A stretch of 64,000 nucleotides of DNA from Bifidobacterium reuteri DSM 23975 (GCF_000741695.1 NZ_JGZK01000005.1:248001-312000), one strand, 5' to 3'. Counted from the first letter of the stretch, positions 8,441 to 18,394 are shown. The notes: generated by a model from the sequence alone, not told the origin. A program made the numbers and translations.

Positions 8441-9376
8441 TCAGTTGCGATGCAGCGAATGCCGCGTAGGTTTCATGACGGACATGAGCACGGCGGCGAA
8501 GATCAGCGCAAAGCCCACCATCGAACTCCATATGATGCGCTCGCCCCAGAACAGGGCGGAGAACGACACGGCAAACAGGGATTCCGTGCACATGATGATG
8601 GACGCCTGTGATGCCGGCACATGCGCGAGCCCGATGTTCTGCATGATTTGGGCGCTCATCGTGGCGCCGAGGAACAGGTACAGCACGCTGGCCACCACCG
8701 GTCCCGCCAGCCAGCCGGCGTCTGGCGCCGGCTCGGTGAATACGGCTCCGAGGAGGAACATCGTCCCCGCCACGGCGAACTGCACGAAGGTGATGGCGAT
8801 CGGGTCGAACCGTTGGGCGTAGACGCCGAGGAATGTGAGGTTGAAGGAGAAGATGATTGCGGTGCCGATGGTGAGCCAGTCGCCGACGCCCAGGGACAGC
8901 GAGCCGCCTGGTTTGAGAGAGACGAATCCGACGCCGATGAGGCAGACGACGCCTGCGATGAGATTGATGATCTTCGGCCGGTTCCTTGACACGATCCATG
9001 TGACGAACGGCGTCAGCACGCAGTAGGCGGCCGTCAGGAACGCGCTGCGTCCCGGTTCGATGGTCTGCAGCCCGACGGTCTGCGTGACCATCGTGCCCCA
9101 GTACGTCATGCCCACCACCACGGCGGGGATGATGATCTTGGGTGTCAGATTGGGGATGATGTGCCTGTGGAACAGGGCCAGCATGCACAGACACGCACCG
9201 AACATGCGCAGGGCCATCAGCCATTGCGGCGGGATCGCCTCCATGGCGAACTTGGCGAGCAGATAGCTGCCGCCCCACAACGCCGCGCATGCGAGGAGCA
9301 TCAGACGTGCGAGATTCGGCGGGAACGAACGTGACCATTGGCTGCGCAGCCTGCTGAAACGATCGACCAAACTCAT
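8441..9376 (-). CDS. EamA/DMT family transporter
   Basis: 311 residues with about ten hydrophobic segments and two EamA repeats, each beginning with a motif such as LLACAALWGGSYLLAKFAME and TIGTAIIFSFNLTFLGVY. Drug/metabolite transporters of this type export amino acids, nucleosides or small metabolites; the substrate cannot be predicted. The second repeat contains the family's conserved E (MCTESLFAVSFSALFWGE). ATG 9376 is preferred to ATG 9382 since AGAGGA sits 8 bases before it. It is divergent from the PNPOx-like gene. Confidence 0.88.
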   Translation of the reverse strand: MSLVDRFSRLRSQWSRSFPPNLARLMLLACAALWGGSYLLAKFAMEAIPPQWLMALRMFGACLCMLALFHRHIIPNLTPKIIIPAVVVGMTYWGTMVTQTVGLQTIEPGRSAFLTAAYCVLTPFVTWIVSRNRPKIINLIAGVVCLIGVGFVSLKPGGSLSLGVGDWLTIGTAIIFSFNLTFLGVYAQRFDPIAITFVQFAVAGTMFLLGAVFTEPAPDAGWLAGPVVASVLYLFLGATMSAQIMQNIGLAHVPASQASIIMCTESLFAVSFSALFWGERIIWSSMVGFALIFAAVLMSVMKPTRHSLHRN

Positions 9377-9606
9377 AGGCATGTCCTCTGCACTTCTTGT
9401 CTTCCGCCTGTTTGCTCCGGGTCACAGGTTACGGGTACGGCCGGTCAAAATCGGGGATTGGATTCGTGGTGCGTGACCGGCATGTTCGATGGGGAGGTGG
9501 CCGGCGCTCATGTAAGGTGACGTTACTCACAGCGATCATCCGAGCGGTTGGCGTACGGTTTGATTACTGTTGACTATGTATCATCAGTGCAATGAAAGGA
9601 CTTGCC

Positions 9607-10011
9607 ATGGCAGTCATCACTCCGGAAATCAAGGAATTCGTGGCGAACAACCTCGGTTTCGTCTCCACCATCTCCAAGGACGGGGAGCTGGATCTCGGCC
9701 CGAAGATGTCCCTGTTCGTTCTGGACGACACGCACATCGCCTACCACGAGCGCACCGCCGGTCAGACCTACGAGAACCTGAAGAACGGATCGCCGCTGGT
9801 CGTCGCGTTCGCCAACCTCGAGAAGAAGCAGGGCTACCGCTTCCGCGGCAACGTCACCCTGCACGTCGATGACGACATCTACGACGCCCAGGTCAAGATC
9901 GCCGAGGAGAAGGGCACCAAGAAGCCGGCCGTGATCCCGGTGCTTGAGGTCACCGAGATCCAGAACCTCGCTTCCGGCCCGAACGCCGGCAAGACCATCG
10001 TCAAGGACTGA
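9607..10011 (+). CDS. Pyridoxamine 5'-phosphate oxidase-like flavin-binding protein
   Basis: 134 residues, one split-barrel domain. FVSTISKDGELDLGPKMSLFVLDD, AYHERTAGQTYENLKNGSPL and VAFANLEKKQGYRFRGNVTL match small FMN-binding split-barrel proteins related to PNPOx. Such proteins bind FMN and may reduce small substrates, but are usually not the pyridoxal enzyme itself. AAAGGA at 9595-9600 sets the start at ATG 9607. Codon use is strongly biased (all Lys AAG), suggesting high expression. It ends at a bidirectional hairpin. Confidence 0.85.
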   Translation: MAVITPEIKEFVANNLGFVSTISKDGELDLGPKMSLFVLDDTHIAYHERTAGQTYENLKNGSPLVVAFANLEKKQGYRFRGNVTLHVDDDIYDAQVKIAEEKGTKKPAVIPVLEVTEIQNLASGPNAGKTIVKD

Positions 10012-10046
10012 TGCCGATGCCCCATGCGGGCTATTCCATGTCCCTT

Positions 10047-10081
10047 GCAGGCCGTCTCCGCATCTCACGGAGGCGGCCTGC
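10047..10081. terminator. Hairpin between convergent PNPOx-like and methyltransferase genes
   Basis: 14-bp stem GCAGGCCGTCTCCG / CGGAGGCGGCCTGC with one wobble pair and a 7-base loop. Confidence 0.7.
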
Positions 10082-10106
10082 CGTGTATATGACGTCGCTG
10101 GCCACC

Positions 10107-11360
10107 TTATTGTTGCTTGATGGTGCGGATGATGATGTGATGCCCCTCCGTGTCGGTGGTGGCGAACAGGTAGGTGTCCCCGCCGTCCTTGAGCCTGAGC
10201 TTCCTGCGCAGTCCCGCCACAGGCATGGGGAAATTCCGTACGGTGATGTTCGCGTGCGTCAGCCCCTTCATCGCACGGTTCAGGTCATGCTTGTTCATCG
10301 TGGTCACCGTCTCGATGGCGAATGAGCGTCCGGGGAATCCGCCAATCGACTGTCCGGAGACGAACAAGTGGCTGTTCGGACCGATCTGACGGACGTTGAA
10401 CCGGCGCTCCACTATATCGAAGCATCCGGCCTTCATGATGGAGGCATTGGGCTCATACAGGTACTGCCAACCGGCGTCATCCGCAACGATTCTGCCATCA
10501 GAGGCACGATTCGCCGATTCGGCGGCGATCATGGCAGAATCGTTGCCCCTCGACGCATCAGGCACGAACTCCAACACCTGGTCGTCGTTGACGCACACCA
10601 CACGGGGCGCGTCGCACCGGTCTCGGCCCAACACCAGCAGCAGCTCCTTGCACTCATTGCCGGTGGAGACGATATGCACCTCATGCACCGAGCCCGAAAA
10701 ATCGGCGACCGTCTTATGCCAGTCGAGCATGGGGGACAGCTTGATCATGACCACGGACGCCTTGCCGAGCAGCAGATCCTTCAGCGCCAGAACATCCGGG
10801 GTGCAGTCCGCGATCGCATAGGTGCGCGAACCATGGTCGTCCCTGCGCGCCGGGTCGGCGAAGATCATCGACACCCGGTCAAGTCCCCGAACCGCTTCGG
10901 TGGAATCGCCGTTGATGATTCCGGCATGGGGCAGTCCCAGCAGCGGGAGATTATGCCGGGCGATATCGCACAGGTCCGGCTGCCGTTCCACATATGTCGC
11001 CGTGTCGAACACGCGGGCCATATAGGAGAAATCGACACCGAACCCGCCTGTCATATCCACGAGGGACGTGGGCGAGTCGGATGATGCCATGAGCCGTGAC
11101 GCCACACGCGCCTTGTACTGTGCCGTGAACTGCGAAGAGCACTGTTCCATCGGGACCTGAGGCGGATAGATCACCCCCTCGCACCCCGCCCAGTCAGGAA
11201 GCTTGACACGCGCACGCTGCCACCCGGAAATCTGCTCCAGGGCGAACGGCAGATCGACCGACGCATCATGCCTGGCATGCAGCGCCAGATCGCGCACATC
11301 CTCATTGCGGTGTTCGGCTATAAACGCAAGGGTCTGTTCGGTAATCTCCACAACGGTCAT
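10107..11360 (-). CDS. Class I SAM-dependent methyltransferase, THUMP-like domain
   Basis: 417 residues. The middle contains a Rossmann-fold methyltransferase: LVDMTGGFGVDFSYMAR (SAM-binding motif I), a following acidic strand (TYVERQPDLCDIARHNL) and SMIFADPARRD (motif IV, DPxR). The C-terminal part (GLTHANITVRNFPMPVAGLRRKLRLKDGG) resembles the THUMP-like domain found after such methyltransferases in actinobacteria. RNA is the likely substrate but this is inferred. ATG 11360 starts at the conserved MTVVEITEQTLAF; upstream in-frame sequence has coding-poor composition. No Shine-Dalgarno sequence is visible. Divergent from the histidine phosphatase gene. Confidence 0.82.
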   Translation of the reverse strand: MTVVEITEQTLAFIAEHRNEDVRDLALHARHDASVDLPFALEQISGWQRARVKLPDWAGCEGVIYPPQVPMEQCSSQFTAQYKARVASRLMASSDSPTSLVDMTGGFGVDFSYMARVFDTATYVERQPDLCDIARHNLPLLGLPHAGIINGDSTEAVRGLDRVSMIFADPARRDDHGSRTYAIADCTPDVLALKDLLLGKASVVMIKLSPMLDWHKTVADFSGSVHEVHIVSTGNECKELLLVLGRDRCDAPRVVCVNDDQVLEFVPDASRGNDSAMIAAESANRASDGRIVADDAGWQYLYEPNASIMKAGCFDIVERRFNVRQIGPNSHLFVSGQSIGGFPGRSFAIETVTTMNKHDLNRAMKGLTHANITVRNFPMPVAGLRRKLRLKDGGDTYLFATTDTEGHHIIIRTIKQQ

Positions 11361-11437
11361 TGTAAAGGAGCGTCGACCGTCCGGTGAGCGTCTCCACGGC
11401 TCATGATGATATGGAGGAAGAAGCCAAGGAGGTCCAC

Positions 11438-12298
11438 ATGATCGATGAAGTGGTGATGCTGCGCCACGGACGTACCCAATACAATCTCGAGCACCGGCTC
11501 CAGGGACAGATCGATGTGCCCCTCGACATCGTGGGGCAATGGCAGGCCGATCAGACAGGATTCGCGCTCGCGAGCCGTTTCTATTGGGCGAAGGTGAACC
11601 ATCTGGCCGAGCATCCGGAATTGATTGCACAGCCGGGGTTCGGCGCCGCGGAACGCACCGACGTCAGGCAATGGCAGCAGGCTCCGGCGGCCTCCCGGCG
11701 CATGGCGGTCGTCTCCTCCGACCTGTTCCGCGCCCGGCAGACCGCGCATGCCTTCGCGGATGTCCTGGGGCTTGAGGTCCGGGTCGATGCGAGGCTGCGC
11801 GAGCGCAGTTTCGGCCAATGGGAAGGGCTCACCCGCGAGGAGATCAAGGAGCAGGACGCCGAGGCGTACGCCTCCTGGAAGCACCATACCGGTGGAGAGA
11901 CGCGCTACGGCGTGGAAAGCCGGGCGCAGGTCGGTGAGCGAGGCGCCGCCGCCGTATGCGATCTGATCGCCGATCCGGCCATCAACGGCGAAGGTGCGGG
12001 ACGCCATGACCCGGTCACGCTGATGCTGGTCGGCCACGGATCATGGATCACCGCCACCATCGCCAACCTGCTCGGGCTCGACCCGAACGGCATGAACGCC
12101 CTCGGCGGACTGCGCAATGCCAGCTGGTGCCGGCTCAAGGTGCGGCATACCGTCAACGGCCAGCCGGTGGACACGCCATACTTCGAACTCGACGAATACA
12201 ACAAGACTCCGGCCGTTGCGGACAGCGCCGACTGGGAGAACGGTCCGTCCGATCTTCGAGGAGCCGGCATGCTGGATTGGCGGCCCGTCATATGGTGA
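11438..12298 (+). CDS. Histidine phosphatase family protein (phosphoglycerate mutase-like)
   Basis: 286 residues. VVMLRHGRTQYNLEHRLQGQ contains the RHG catalytic signature (phospho-accepting His). VVSSDLFRARQTA, LRERSFGQWEGLTREEI and LMLVGHGSWI (second catalytic His) complete the active site. It removes phosphate from small metabolites or proteins; the substrate is unknown. Start ATG 11438 has AAGGAGG at 11426-11432. It is about 50 residues longer than the minimal family because of an insertion after ASRFYWAKV. It precedes a CorA transporter gene on the same strand. Confidence 0.9.
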   Translation: MIDEVVMLRHGRTQYNLEHRLQGQIDVPLDIVGQWQADQTGFALASRFYWAKVNHLAEHPELIAQPGFGAAERTDVRQWQQAPAASRRMAVVSSDLFRARQTAHAFADVLGLEVRVDARLRERSFGQWEGLTREEIKEQDAEAYASWKHHTGGETRYGVESRAQVGERGAAAVCDLIADPAINGEGAGRHDPVTLMLVGHGSWITATIANLLGLDPNGMNALGGLRNASWCRLKVRHTVNGQPVDTPYFELDEYNKTPAVADSADWENGPSDLRGAGMLDWRPVIW

Positions 12299-12442
12299 GA
12301 CAGCATGGCGTGTCATGCTCATATGCGCATGTCCGTGCCGGACCCGCCGTATGCGCAAATTCGAACGGTGGGTCTAGACTGATTCCGGTTTACGACCGTA
12401 CAGCGATAGAACACTGGAAAGCGCGGAAGGCGGGTGAGCGTC

Positions 12443-13393
12443 ATGCTGAGAATCTTCAGCTCAATCAACAACCAGGTCGAGCAGATCGAGAAACCCGAGA
12501 ACGGCTCCTGGCTCTGTCTGAGCGAGCCGACAGATGTGGAGCTCGCCACCGTCGCATCCCAGACCGGCATCGACCTGGCCGATCTGCGTGCCCCTCTGGA
12601 TGACGAGGAACGCTCCCGCGTGGATGTCGAAGACGACTACACGATGATCATCGTGGACATCCCCACCGTGGAGGAGCGTGGCGGACGCGACTGGTACGAG
12701 ACCATCCCTCTGTCGATCATCGTGACCGAAAACCTCATCATCACCGTCTGCATGCAGGACACGCCCGTGCTGCACCCGTTCATGGAAGGCACCATCCGTG
12801 GGTTCAACACCTACATGCGATCCCGGTTCATCCTGCAGATCCTCTACCGCAATGCCACGATGTACCTGCGATACCTGCGCATCATCGACCGCGAAAGCGA
12901 CAAGCTCGAACTGAAGCTGCGTCACTCCATGCAGAACCGTGAGATCGTGATGCTCATGGAGCTGTCGAAGACCTTGGTGTACTTCACCACGTCGTTGAAG
13001 TCGAACGAAATCGTGATGGAGAAGCTCACCACCCTGCAGCGCATCAAGCAGTATCCGGACGACGAGGACCTGCTCGACGACGTCATCACCGAGAACAAGC
13101 AGGCCATCGAGATGGCCAACATCTACAGCGGGGTCCTTGCGAACATGACCGACGCCTTCGCGTCGATCGTGTCCAACAACCTGAACAATGTGATGCGCAT
13201 CTTCACGATCATCTCCATCACGCTGTCCATCCCGACGCTCATCTTCTCGATGTACGGCATGAACTTCGTGCCCGGACAGCTGGGCATGCCGTTCACCGAC
13301 AAGACCTGGGGATTCACGCTCATCATCGTGATCTCCATCGTGCTCTCCGGCGTGGTCACCTGGTTCCTCACCCGCTCCCGACTGTTCAAATGA
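12443..13393 (+). CDS. corA: CorA family divalent cation transporter
   Basis: 316 residues. A large soluble N-terminal domain rich in acidic and helical sequence is followed by two C-terminal transmembrane helices (VMRIFTIISITLSIPTLIF and GFTLIIVISIVLSGVVTWFL). The YGMNF signature between them forms the selectivity mouth. CorA pentamers take up Mg2+ (and Co2+/Ni2+). ATG 12443 is preferred over GTG 12434 for spacing from GGAAGG. It is a short CorA of the type common in Gram-positive bacteria. Confidence 0.9.
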   Translation: MLRIFSSINNQVEQIEKPENGSWLCLSEPTDVELATVASQTGIDLADLRAPLDDEERSRVDVEDDYTMIIVDIPTVEERGGRDWYETIPLSIIVTENLIITVCMQDTPVLHPFMEGTIRGFNTYMRSRFILQILYRNATMYLRYLRIIDRESDKLELKLRHSMQNREIVMLMELSKTLVYFTTSLKSNEIVMEKLTTLQRIKQYPDDEDLLDDVITENKQAIEMANIYSGVLANMTDAFASIVSNNLNNVMRIFTIISITLSIPTLIFSMYGMNFVPGQLGMPFTDKTWGFTLIIVISIVLSGVVTWFLTRSRLFK

Positions 13394-13562
13394 GTTTGGA
13401 TTGCCCTGTGCATGCTGTGATGAATGCTGTGAAGGGTCTTTTTATCATGAGGTCAAAGTGCTGATGCTGCCGTCGCGACGTCCGGTCCCATGCCGTGAAG
13501 ACGGGGACATCCTAGGCCATGGCGCGGATCGGGCCGGGGCGGCTCATTCCATCCGACGCAGT

Positions 13563-14414
13563 ATGCGGCGGCATGCGATCCGGGCGATTGCCGTGGCATC
13601 GGGCATGGTCGCATTGCTTTCCGGATGCGGACAGATCCAGGTGACGGCCGTATCGGGCGCACCGGAAGGCCCGACCATCGCCATCGGCGTCGCGGCGGAC
13701 GAGCCGGGCGTCAGCGTGTGGCACGATGGCACATACGAGGGATTCGACGTGACTGTGGCGAAATATGTGGCGTCACGTCTCGGATACGCGAACAAACAGA
13801 TCGTATTCAAGCAGGTGCGTCCCGAAAACCGTCAATCCATGCTTGACAGCGGACAGGTCGATCTGGTGGTGGCATCCTGGGCCATCACCGACGAGTCCCG
13901 CGCCGCGGTCGATTTCGCCGGACCATACCTGACCACCGGCGTGGGGCTTCTGGTACGCGCAGACGACCGTACGACGCTCTCCGCGGACGGCGACAGTGTG
14001 GGCGAGCTCGGGCGACGCAATATCTGCGTGGTGAAAGGCGACGAAACGGCATCGATGCTCCTCGAAAACCATAGTGATGCCGTGGCGCAGGAACGCGACA
14101 GCTACGCCCAGTGCGTCACTGCGCTCGAAGCGGGATCGGCCGACGCCATCGCCTCGGACCAGGTGGTGCTGGCCGGTCTGCGACAGGCCAACGGTCCGCA
14201 GTACTCGGCTCTTCTGACGGATGCGGGAACCGTCTCATACGGAATCGCTGTCGGCAAAGGCAATGCCCGGTTGGCCGGAACGATAGCGCAGTCACTCAAG
14301 GACATGGTTGCGGACGGCAGCTGGGACGACGCCCGCAGCACGCTGGAGAACCAGACCATGCTCGCTATTTCGCGTGACGGCACTCCCGGCGCCATCGTCT
14401 CGGATGATGAATAA
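13563..14414 (+). CDS. Solute-binding lipoprotein, amino acid ABC transporter type
   Basis: 283 residues from the chosen start. The N-terminus MRRHAIRAIAVASGMVALLS followed by GCG is a lipoprotein signal peptide with a lipobox cysteine at residue 22. The rest is an SBP_bac_3-like fold: TIAIGVAADEPGVSVWHDGT, YEGFDVTVAKYVASRLGY, DLVVASWAITDESRAAVDFA and YGIAVGKGN. No permease or ATPase gene is adjacent, so it may serve a distant transporter or act as a sensor. The frame is open upstream to 13401; ATG 13464 (with GAGGTC upstream) is an alternative start that would make the leader unusually long. Confidence 0.82.
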   Translation: MRRHAIRAIAVASGMVALLSGCGQIQVTAVSGAPEGPTIAIGVAADEPGVSVWHDGTYEGFDVTVAKYVASRLGYANKQIVFKQVRPENRQSMLDSGQVDLVVASWAITDESRAAVDFAGPYLTTGVGLLVRADDRTTLSADGDSVGELGRRNICVVKGDETASMLLENHSDAVAQERDSYAQCVTALEAGSADAIASDQVVLAGLRQANGPQYSALLTDAGTVSYGIAVGKGNARLAGTIAQSLKDMVADGSWDDARSTLENQTMLAISRDGTPGAIVSDDE

Positions 14415-14456
14415 CGAAAAGGAACGTGTCCAGTTACGCGGCTACCTTGCTGATTT

Positions 14457-17420
14457 ATGAGTGACAACGAGAAGAGCACGCAAACCGAAGAGCCCGGCTT
14501 CCGTTATAACGCCCGATTGGCGCAGGACATCGAGAACAAATGGCAGAAGATCTGGGATGAACGCGGCACGTTCTGGGCCGCCAACGTCAATGGCGACCTG
14601 AAGGACGGCAAGGGGCGCAACGCCGACGGCCGCACCGCCTATTTCGCCATGGATATGTTCCCCTACCCCTCCGGCAAAGGCCTGCATGTCGGTCATCCGC
14701 TGGGCTATCTGGCCTCCGATGTCGTGAGCCGCTATCACCGCATGAAGGGCGAGAACGTGCTGCACGCCATGGGCTACGACGCCTTCGGTCTGCCTGCCGA
14801 ACAATATGCCGTGCAGACCGGCCAGCATCCGCGCGTGACCACCGAAGCGAACATCGCCAACATGTCCCGTCAGCTGCACCGCATGGGCCTGTCGTTCGAC
14901 AACCGCCGCACCTTCGCCACCATCGACCCCGGCTATGTACGCTGGACGCAGTGGATCTTCTCCCGCATCTACGAATCCTGGTATGACGACGAGGCCACCA
15001 ACCCTTCCGGGACCAAGGGCTCCGCGCGTCCGATCAGCGAGCTTGTGGCCAAGTTCGAGTCCGGCGAGAAGGCCATCCCCGGCCATGAGCATGACGGCAA
15101 GGCATGGGCCGACCTGACCGATGCGGAGCAGCAGGATATACTGAACGACTTCCGACTGGCATACATCTCCAAGTCACCGGTCAACTGGTGCCCCGGTCTG
15201 GGAACCGTGCTCGCCAACGAGGAGGTCACCGCCGAGGGCAAGTCCGAGCGCGGCAACTTCCCGGTGTTCCAGCGTGAACTGCGCCAGTGGTCCATGCGCA
15301 TCACCAAGTACGGCCATCGTCTGATCGAGGACCTCGACGGCATCGACTGGCCCGAGAAGGTCAAGCTCATGCAGCGCAACTGGATCGGTGAATCCCATGG
15401 TGCCTCCGTGCACTTCAGCGTTGCCACCGCCGATGGCGACAAGGACATGGAAATCTACACCACCCGTCCCGACACCCTGTTCGGCACCACCTTCGCCGTG
15501 GTCTCCCCGGAGCATAACCTGCTGCAGTACGTCCCCGCCGAATGGCCTGCCGGCATACCCGAAGCATGGAAGGGCGGCTACGCCAGCCCTGCGGAAGGAG
15601 TCAAGGCATACCGTCTCGCCGCCGAATCCAAGACCGCCAAGGACCGTGTGGACGAGGGCGGCGAGAAGACCGGTCTGTTCACCGGCCTGTACGCCACAAA
15701 CCCGATCACCGGCGCGAAGCTTCCGCTGTTCACCGCAGACTACGTGCTGATGGACTACGGCACCGGTGCCATCATGGCCGTGCCCGGTGGCGACCAGCGT
15801 GACTACGATTTCGCCGTCAAGTTCGGCCTGCCGGTGATCTACACCGTTCAGCCGCTGCCGGATTCCGGCGACGATCTGGCCGATTACGAAGGCAAGGCGC
15901 CGTTCGTCTCGCATGACGGCATCGTGATCAACTCCTCGGTGGACGTTACGGCGGCCAAGGGCGACGCGCTGTCCCTGAACGGGCTTCGCGTCGATGACGC
16001 CATCGCCAAGGTCAACGAATGGCTCGAATCCGCCGGCGTGGGCAAGGGCACGGTGAGCTACCGTCTGCGCGACTGGCTGTTCTCCCGCCAGCGCTACTGG
16101 GGAGAGCCCTTCCCTATCGTCTATGGCGAGGACGGCACCCCGCACCTGCTGCCGGACTCCGCGCTGCCCATCAACCTTCCCGACGTGCCCGACTACGAGC
16201 CGCGCACCTTCGACCCGATGGACGCCGAGTCCAACCCCGAGGCGCCGCTGAGCCGCAACGAGGACTGGGTCAAGGTCGAGCTCGATCTGGGCGATGGCGT
16301 CAAGACCTATTACCGTGACACCAACACCATGCCGAACTGGGCCGGCTCCTGCTGGTACTACATGCGTTACATCGATCCGGCCGACACCAAGCACATGGTC
16401 GAAAAGGACGAGTTCGACTACTGGATGGGCCCGAACCACAACAAGTACTCCGGCGACGAGGGTGGCGTGGACCTCTACATCGGCGGCGTGGAGCATGCGG
16501 TGCTGCACCTGCTGTACTCCCGCTTCTGGCACAAGATCCTCTTCGACCTGGGCTACGTGGACTCCGCCGAACCGTTCCACAAGCTGTTCAACCAGGGCAT
16601 GATCCAGGCCTACGCCTACACCGACGACCGTGGCCAGTACGTGCCGGCCGACGAGGTCGTGGAAGGTCCGGCCGACGCCTCCGGCGAGCCGACGTTCACC
16701 TGGAACGGCGAACACGCCAACCGTGAGTTCGGCAAGATGGGCAAGTCACTCAAGAACATCGTGACCCCGGACTTCATGTATGAGAACTACGGCGCCGACA
16801 CCTTCCGCCTGTACGAGATGAGCATGGGCCCGCTGGACGAGTCCCGCCCGTGGAACACGCGCAACGTGGTGGGCGGCATGCGCTTCCTGCAACGCCTGTG
16901 GCGCAACGTGGTCGATGAGACCACCGGCGAGGTGCACGTGTCCGAAGACACTCCGGACGAGAAGACGCTCAAGCTGCTCAACAACACCATCGCCGAAGTG
17001 ACCGTGGAGATGGAGGGCATGCGTCCGAACACCGCCATCGCCAAGCTCATCGTGCTCAACAACCATCTGACTTCCCTGAAGTCCGTGCCCCGTGCCGCCG
17101 TGGAGCCGCTGATCCTCATGCTGGCACCGATCGCGCCGCATATCTGCGAGGAGATGTGGAACAAGCTCGGACACCCCGAATCCCTCTCCGCCGAGCCGTG
17201 GCCGGTGGCCGACGAGCGCTACGTGGGTCATGACACCGTGACCGCCGTGGTGCAGATCAAGGGCAAGGTGCGCGCCAAGCTCGAAGTTCCGGTCGACATC
17301 GATCCGGCCGACCTCGAGAAGCAGGCGCTGGAGGCTGTGGTGGACCGTCTTGGCGGCAAGCAGCCGCGCAAGGTCATCGTCAAGGCGCCGAAGATCGTCT
17401 CCATCGTGCCCGCCGAATAA
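14457..17420 (+). CDS. leuS: Leucyl-tRNA synthetase
   Basis: 987 residues, class Ia synthetase charging tRNA-Leu. Key motifs are MFPYPSGKGLHVGHPLGY (HIGH-type ATP site), a CP1 editing domain with TTRPDTLFG, the GKMGKSLKN block (KMSKS-type loop) and a C-terminal anticodon-binding region (FLQRLWRNVV...). The length is typical for actinobacteria. No Shine-Dalgarno sequence lies close to the ATG; the nearest purine run (AAAAGGAA) is about 30 bases upstream. Codon use is highly biased. A terminator hairpin follows at 17491-17529. Confidence 0.97.
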   Translation: MSDNEKSTQTEEPGFRYNARLAQDIENKWQKIWDERGTFWAANVNGDLKDGKGRNADGRTAYFAMDMFPYPSGKGLHVGHPLGYLASDVVSRYHRMKGENVLHAMGYDAFGLPAEQYAVQTGQHPRVTTEANIANMSRQLHRMGLSFDNRRTFATIDPGYVRWTQWIFSRIYESWYDDEATNPSGTKGSARPISELVAKFESGEKAIPGHEHDGKAWADLTDAEQQDILNDFRLAYISKSPVNWCPGLGTVLANEEVTAEGKSERGNFPVFQRELRQWSMRITKYGHRLIEDLDGIDWPEKVKLMQRNWIGESHGASVHFSVATADGDKDMEIYTTRPDTLFGTTFAVVSPEHNLLQYVPAEWPAGIPEAWKGGYASPAEGVKAYRLAAESKTAKDRVDEGGEKTGLFTGLYATNPITGAKLPLFTADYVLMDYGTGAIMAVPGGDQRDYDFAVKFGLPVIYTVQPLPDSGDDLADYEGKAPFVSHDGIVINSSVDVTAAKGDALSLNGLRVDDAIAKVNEWLESAGVGKGTVSYRLRDWLFSRQRYWGEPFPIVYGEDGTPHLLPDSALPINLPDVPDYEPRTFDPMDAESNPEAPLSRNEDWVKVELDLGDGVKTYYRDTNTMPNWAGSCWYYMRYIDPADTKHMVEKDEFDYWMGPNHNKYSGDEGGVDLYIGGVEHAVLHLLYSRFWHKILFDLGYVDSAEPFHKLFNQGMIQAYAYTDDRGQYVPADEVVEGPADASGEPTFTWNGEHANREFGKMGKSLKNIVTPDFMYENYGADTFRLYEMSMGPLDESRPWNTRNVVGGMRFLQRLWRNVVDETTGEVHVSEDTPDEKTLKLLNNTIAEVTVEMEGMRPNTAIAKLIVLNNHLTSLKSVPRAAVEPLILMLAPIAPHICEEMWNKLGHPESLSAEPWPVADERYVGHDTVTAVVQIKGKVRAKLEVPVDIDPADLEKQALEAVVDRLGGKQPRKVIVKAPKIVSIVPAE

Positions 17421-17438
17421 GGACGGCCGACACCGGCA

Positions 17439-17490
17439 ATGTGGATAACTCCAGAAGCTGGAACCACATACCCCGATTCAGCTGGACATC
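17439..17490 (+). repeat. 52-bp repeat with a perfect DnaA box, copy A
   Basis: Begins with TGTGGATAA, the complement of the consensus DnaA box TTATCCACA. It contains AGCTGGAACCACATACCCCG and AGCTGG again. It shares about 42 of 52 positions with the copy at 25520-25571. It lies between leuS and the comEA frame and abuts the leuS terminator. Confidence 0.8.
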
Positions 17491-17529
17491 ATGCCCATGC
17501 GTCCATCACCGTGGATGCATGGGCATTTT
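17491..17529 (+). terminator. leuS terminator
   Basis: 15-bp stem ATGCCCATGCGTCCA / TGGATGCATGGGCAT with one wobble pair and a 6-base loop, followed by TTTT. A canonical intrinsic terminator; its position shows that comEA must start further downstream. Confidence 0.85.
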
Positions 17530-17602
17530 CCGTATCGCGTCAACAGCGTCAACATCGCCAGCAAGATCAACGGCGTCATCGTCATCATGTCGGCTGCAGG
17601 GC

Positions 17603-18394
17603 TTGCACGGCGGATTCGATCGCATCGAATCCGGATCCGGGCATGCCACGCAAACCGTGCGCGATGCCGGTCGCGTCGGCGAGATTCCTCCACCACCTGG
17701 TTATGAGGGTATCCATCCATTGCCGGATCGGGTTGCGGCCGACAGGTCGTCATCCGATGATTCAAGTCATTCATCCGGCTTCGATGATGTGGCAGCGGCC
17801 GGCACCATGGCGCGAGACCGGAAACCGCTCGGCGAACTGATCGGAGTACGACTCTCGGATTCGGCCGCAGAAGGTGCAAGACGGAGCCGGGACAAGCCAC
17901 GCGTGGTGTTCACGGTCAACCATGCGCTGGCGGTGATCCTGATCCTGATCGCGGCATTGGGCGCCAGCCTGGCGTTGCTGGTGCAGCAGTCGATGAATCT
18001 GACGGCATTGTCATCAGGCATCGGCACCTCCTCAGACATCGGCACAGCGCAGCTGGATGGCGGCGAAGCGGATGCGGACGGCGACACCCGAACGGGTGAT
18101 ACCGATCCCGGTGACGATGCCCCCTCCAACCCTGGTATCGACACCGGTTCCGCCGCCGGCGACGATGGTGAAGCCGATCCCTTGCCGCAGGCCGATGACC
18201 ACCGCATCGATCTCAACACGGCCACATCCGAGCAATTGCAGACCATCAACGGCATCGGACCGACCATGGCGGAGCGTATCCTCGCCCATCGCGAATCCAT
18301 CGGACGGTTCTCATCAGTCGATCAGCTTCTCGACGTCGACGGCATCGGCTCCAAAACCCTGGAGAAGATGCGGGGGCAGGTGACGGTGCGATGA
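17603..18394 (+). CDS. comEA: ComEA-type helix-hairpin-helix DNA-binding protein
   Basis: About 263 residues from a tentative TTG start. A transmembrane helix (HALAVILILIAALGASLALLV) is followed by an Asp/Gly-rich linker. The C-terminus carries the helix-hairpin-helix domain: IDLNTATSEQLQTINGIGPT, AERILAHRE and VDGIGSKTLEKM. ComEA binds double-stranded DNA outside the membrane during natural transformation and hands it to ComEC. Upstream codons between 17519 and ~17600 have low third-position GC and overlap the leuS terminator, so coding probably begins near 17600. ATG 17807 is the first ATG after the terminator and is an alternative. The stop overlaps the comEC start (ATGA). Confidence 0.8.
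   Translation: MHGGFDRIESGSGHATQTVRDAGRVGEIPPPPGYEGIHPLPDRVAADRSSSDDSSHSSGFDDVAAAGTMARDRKPLGELIGVRLSDSAAEGARRSRDKPRVVFTVNHALAVILILIAALGASLALLVQQSMNLTALSSGIGTSSDIGTAQLDGGEADADGDTRTGDTDPGDDAPSNPGIDTGSAAGDDGEADPLPQADDHRIDLNTATSEQLQTINGIGPTMAERILAHRESIGRFSSVDQLLDVDGIGSKTLEKMRGQVTVR

Noticed and set aside
15174..16715. 513-residue open frame antisense to leuS
   Set aside because: Opposite-strand shadow of a strongly codon-biased gene; no ribosome-binding site and no family match.
17441..17602. Longer comEA starting at GTG 17441
   Set aside because: Would begin inside the DnaA-box repeat and run through the leuS terminator, with low third-position GC before ~17600.
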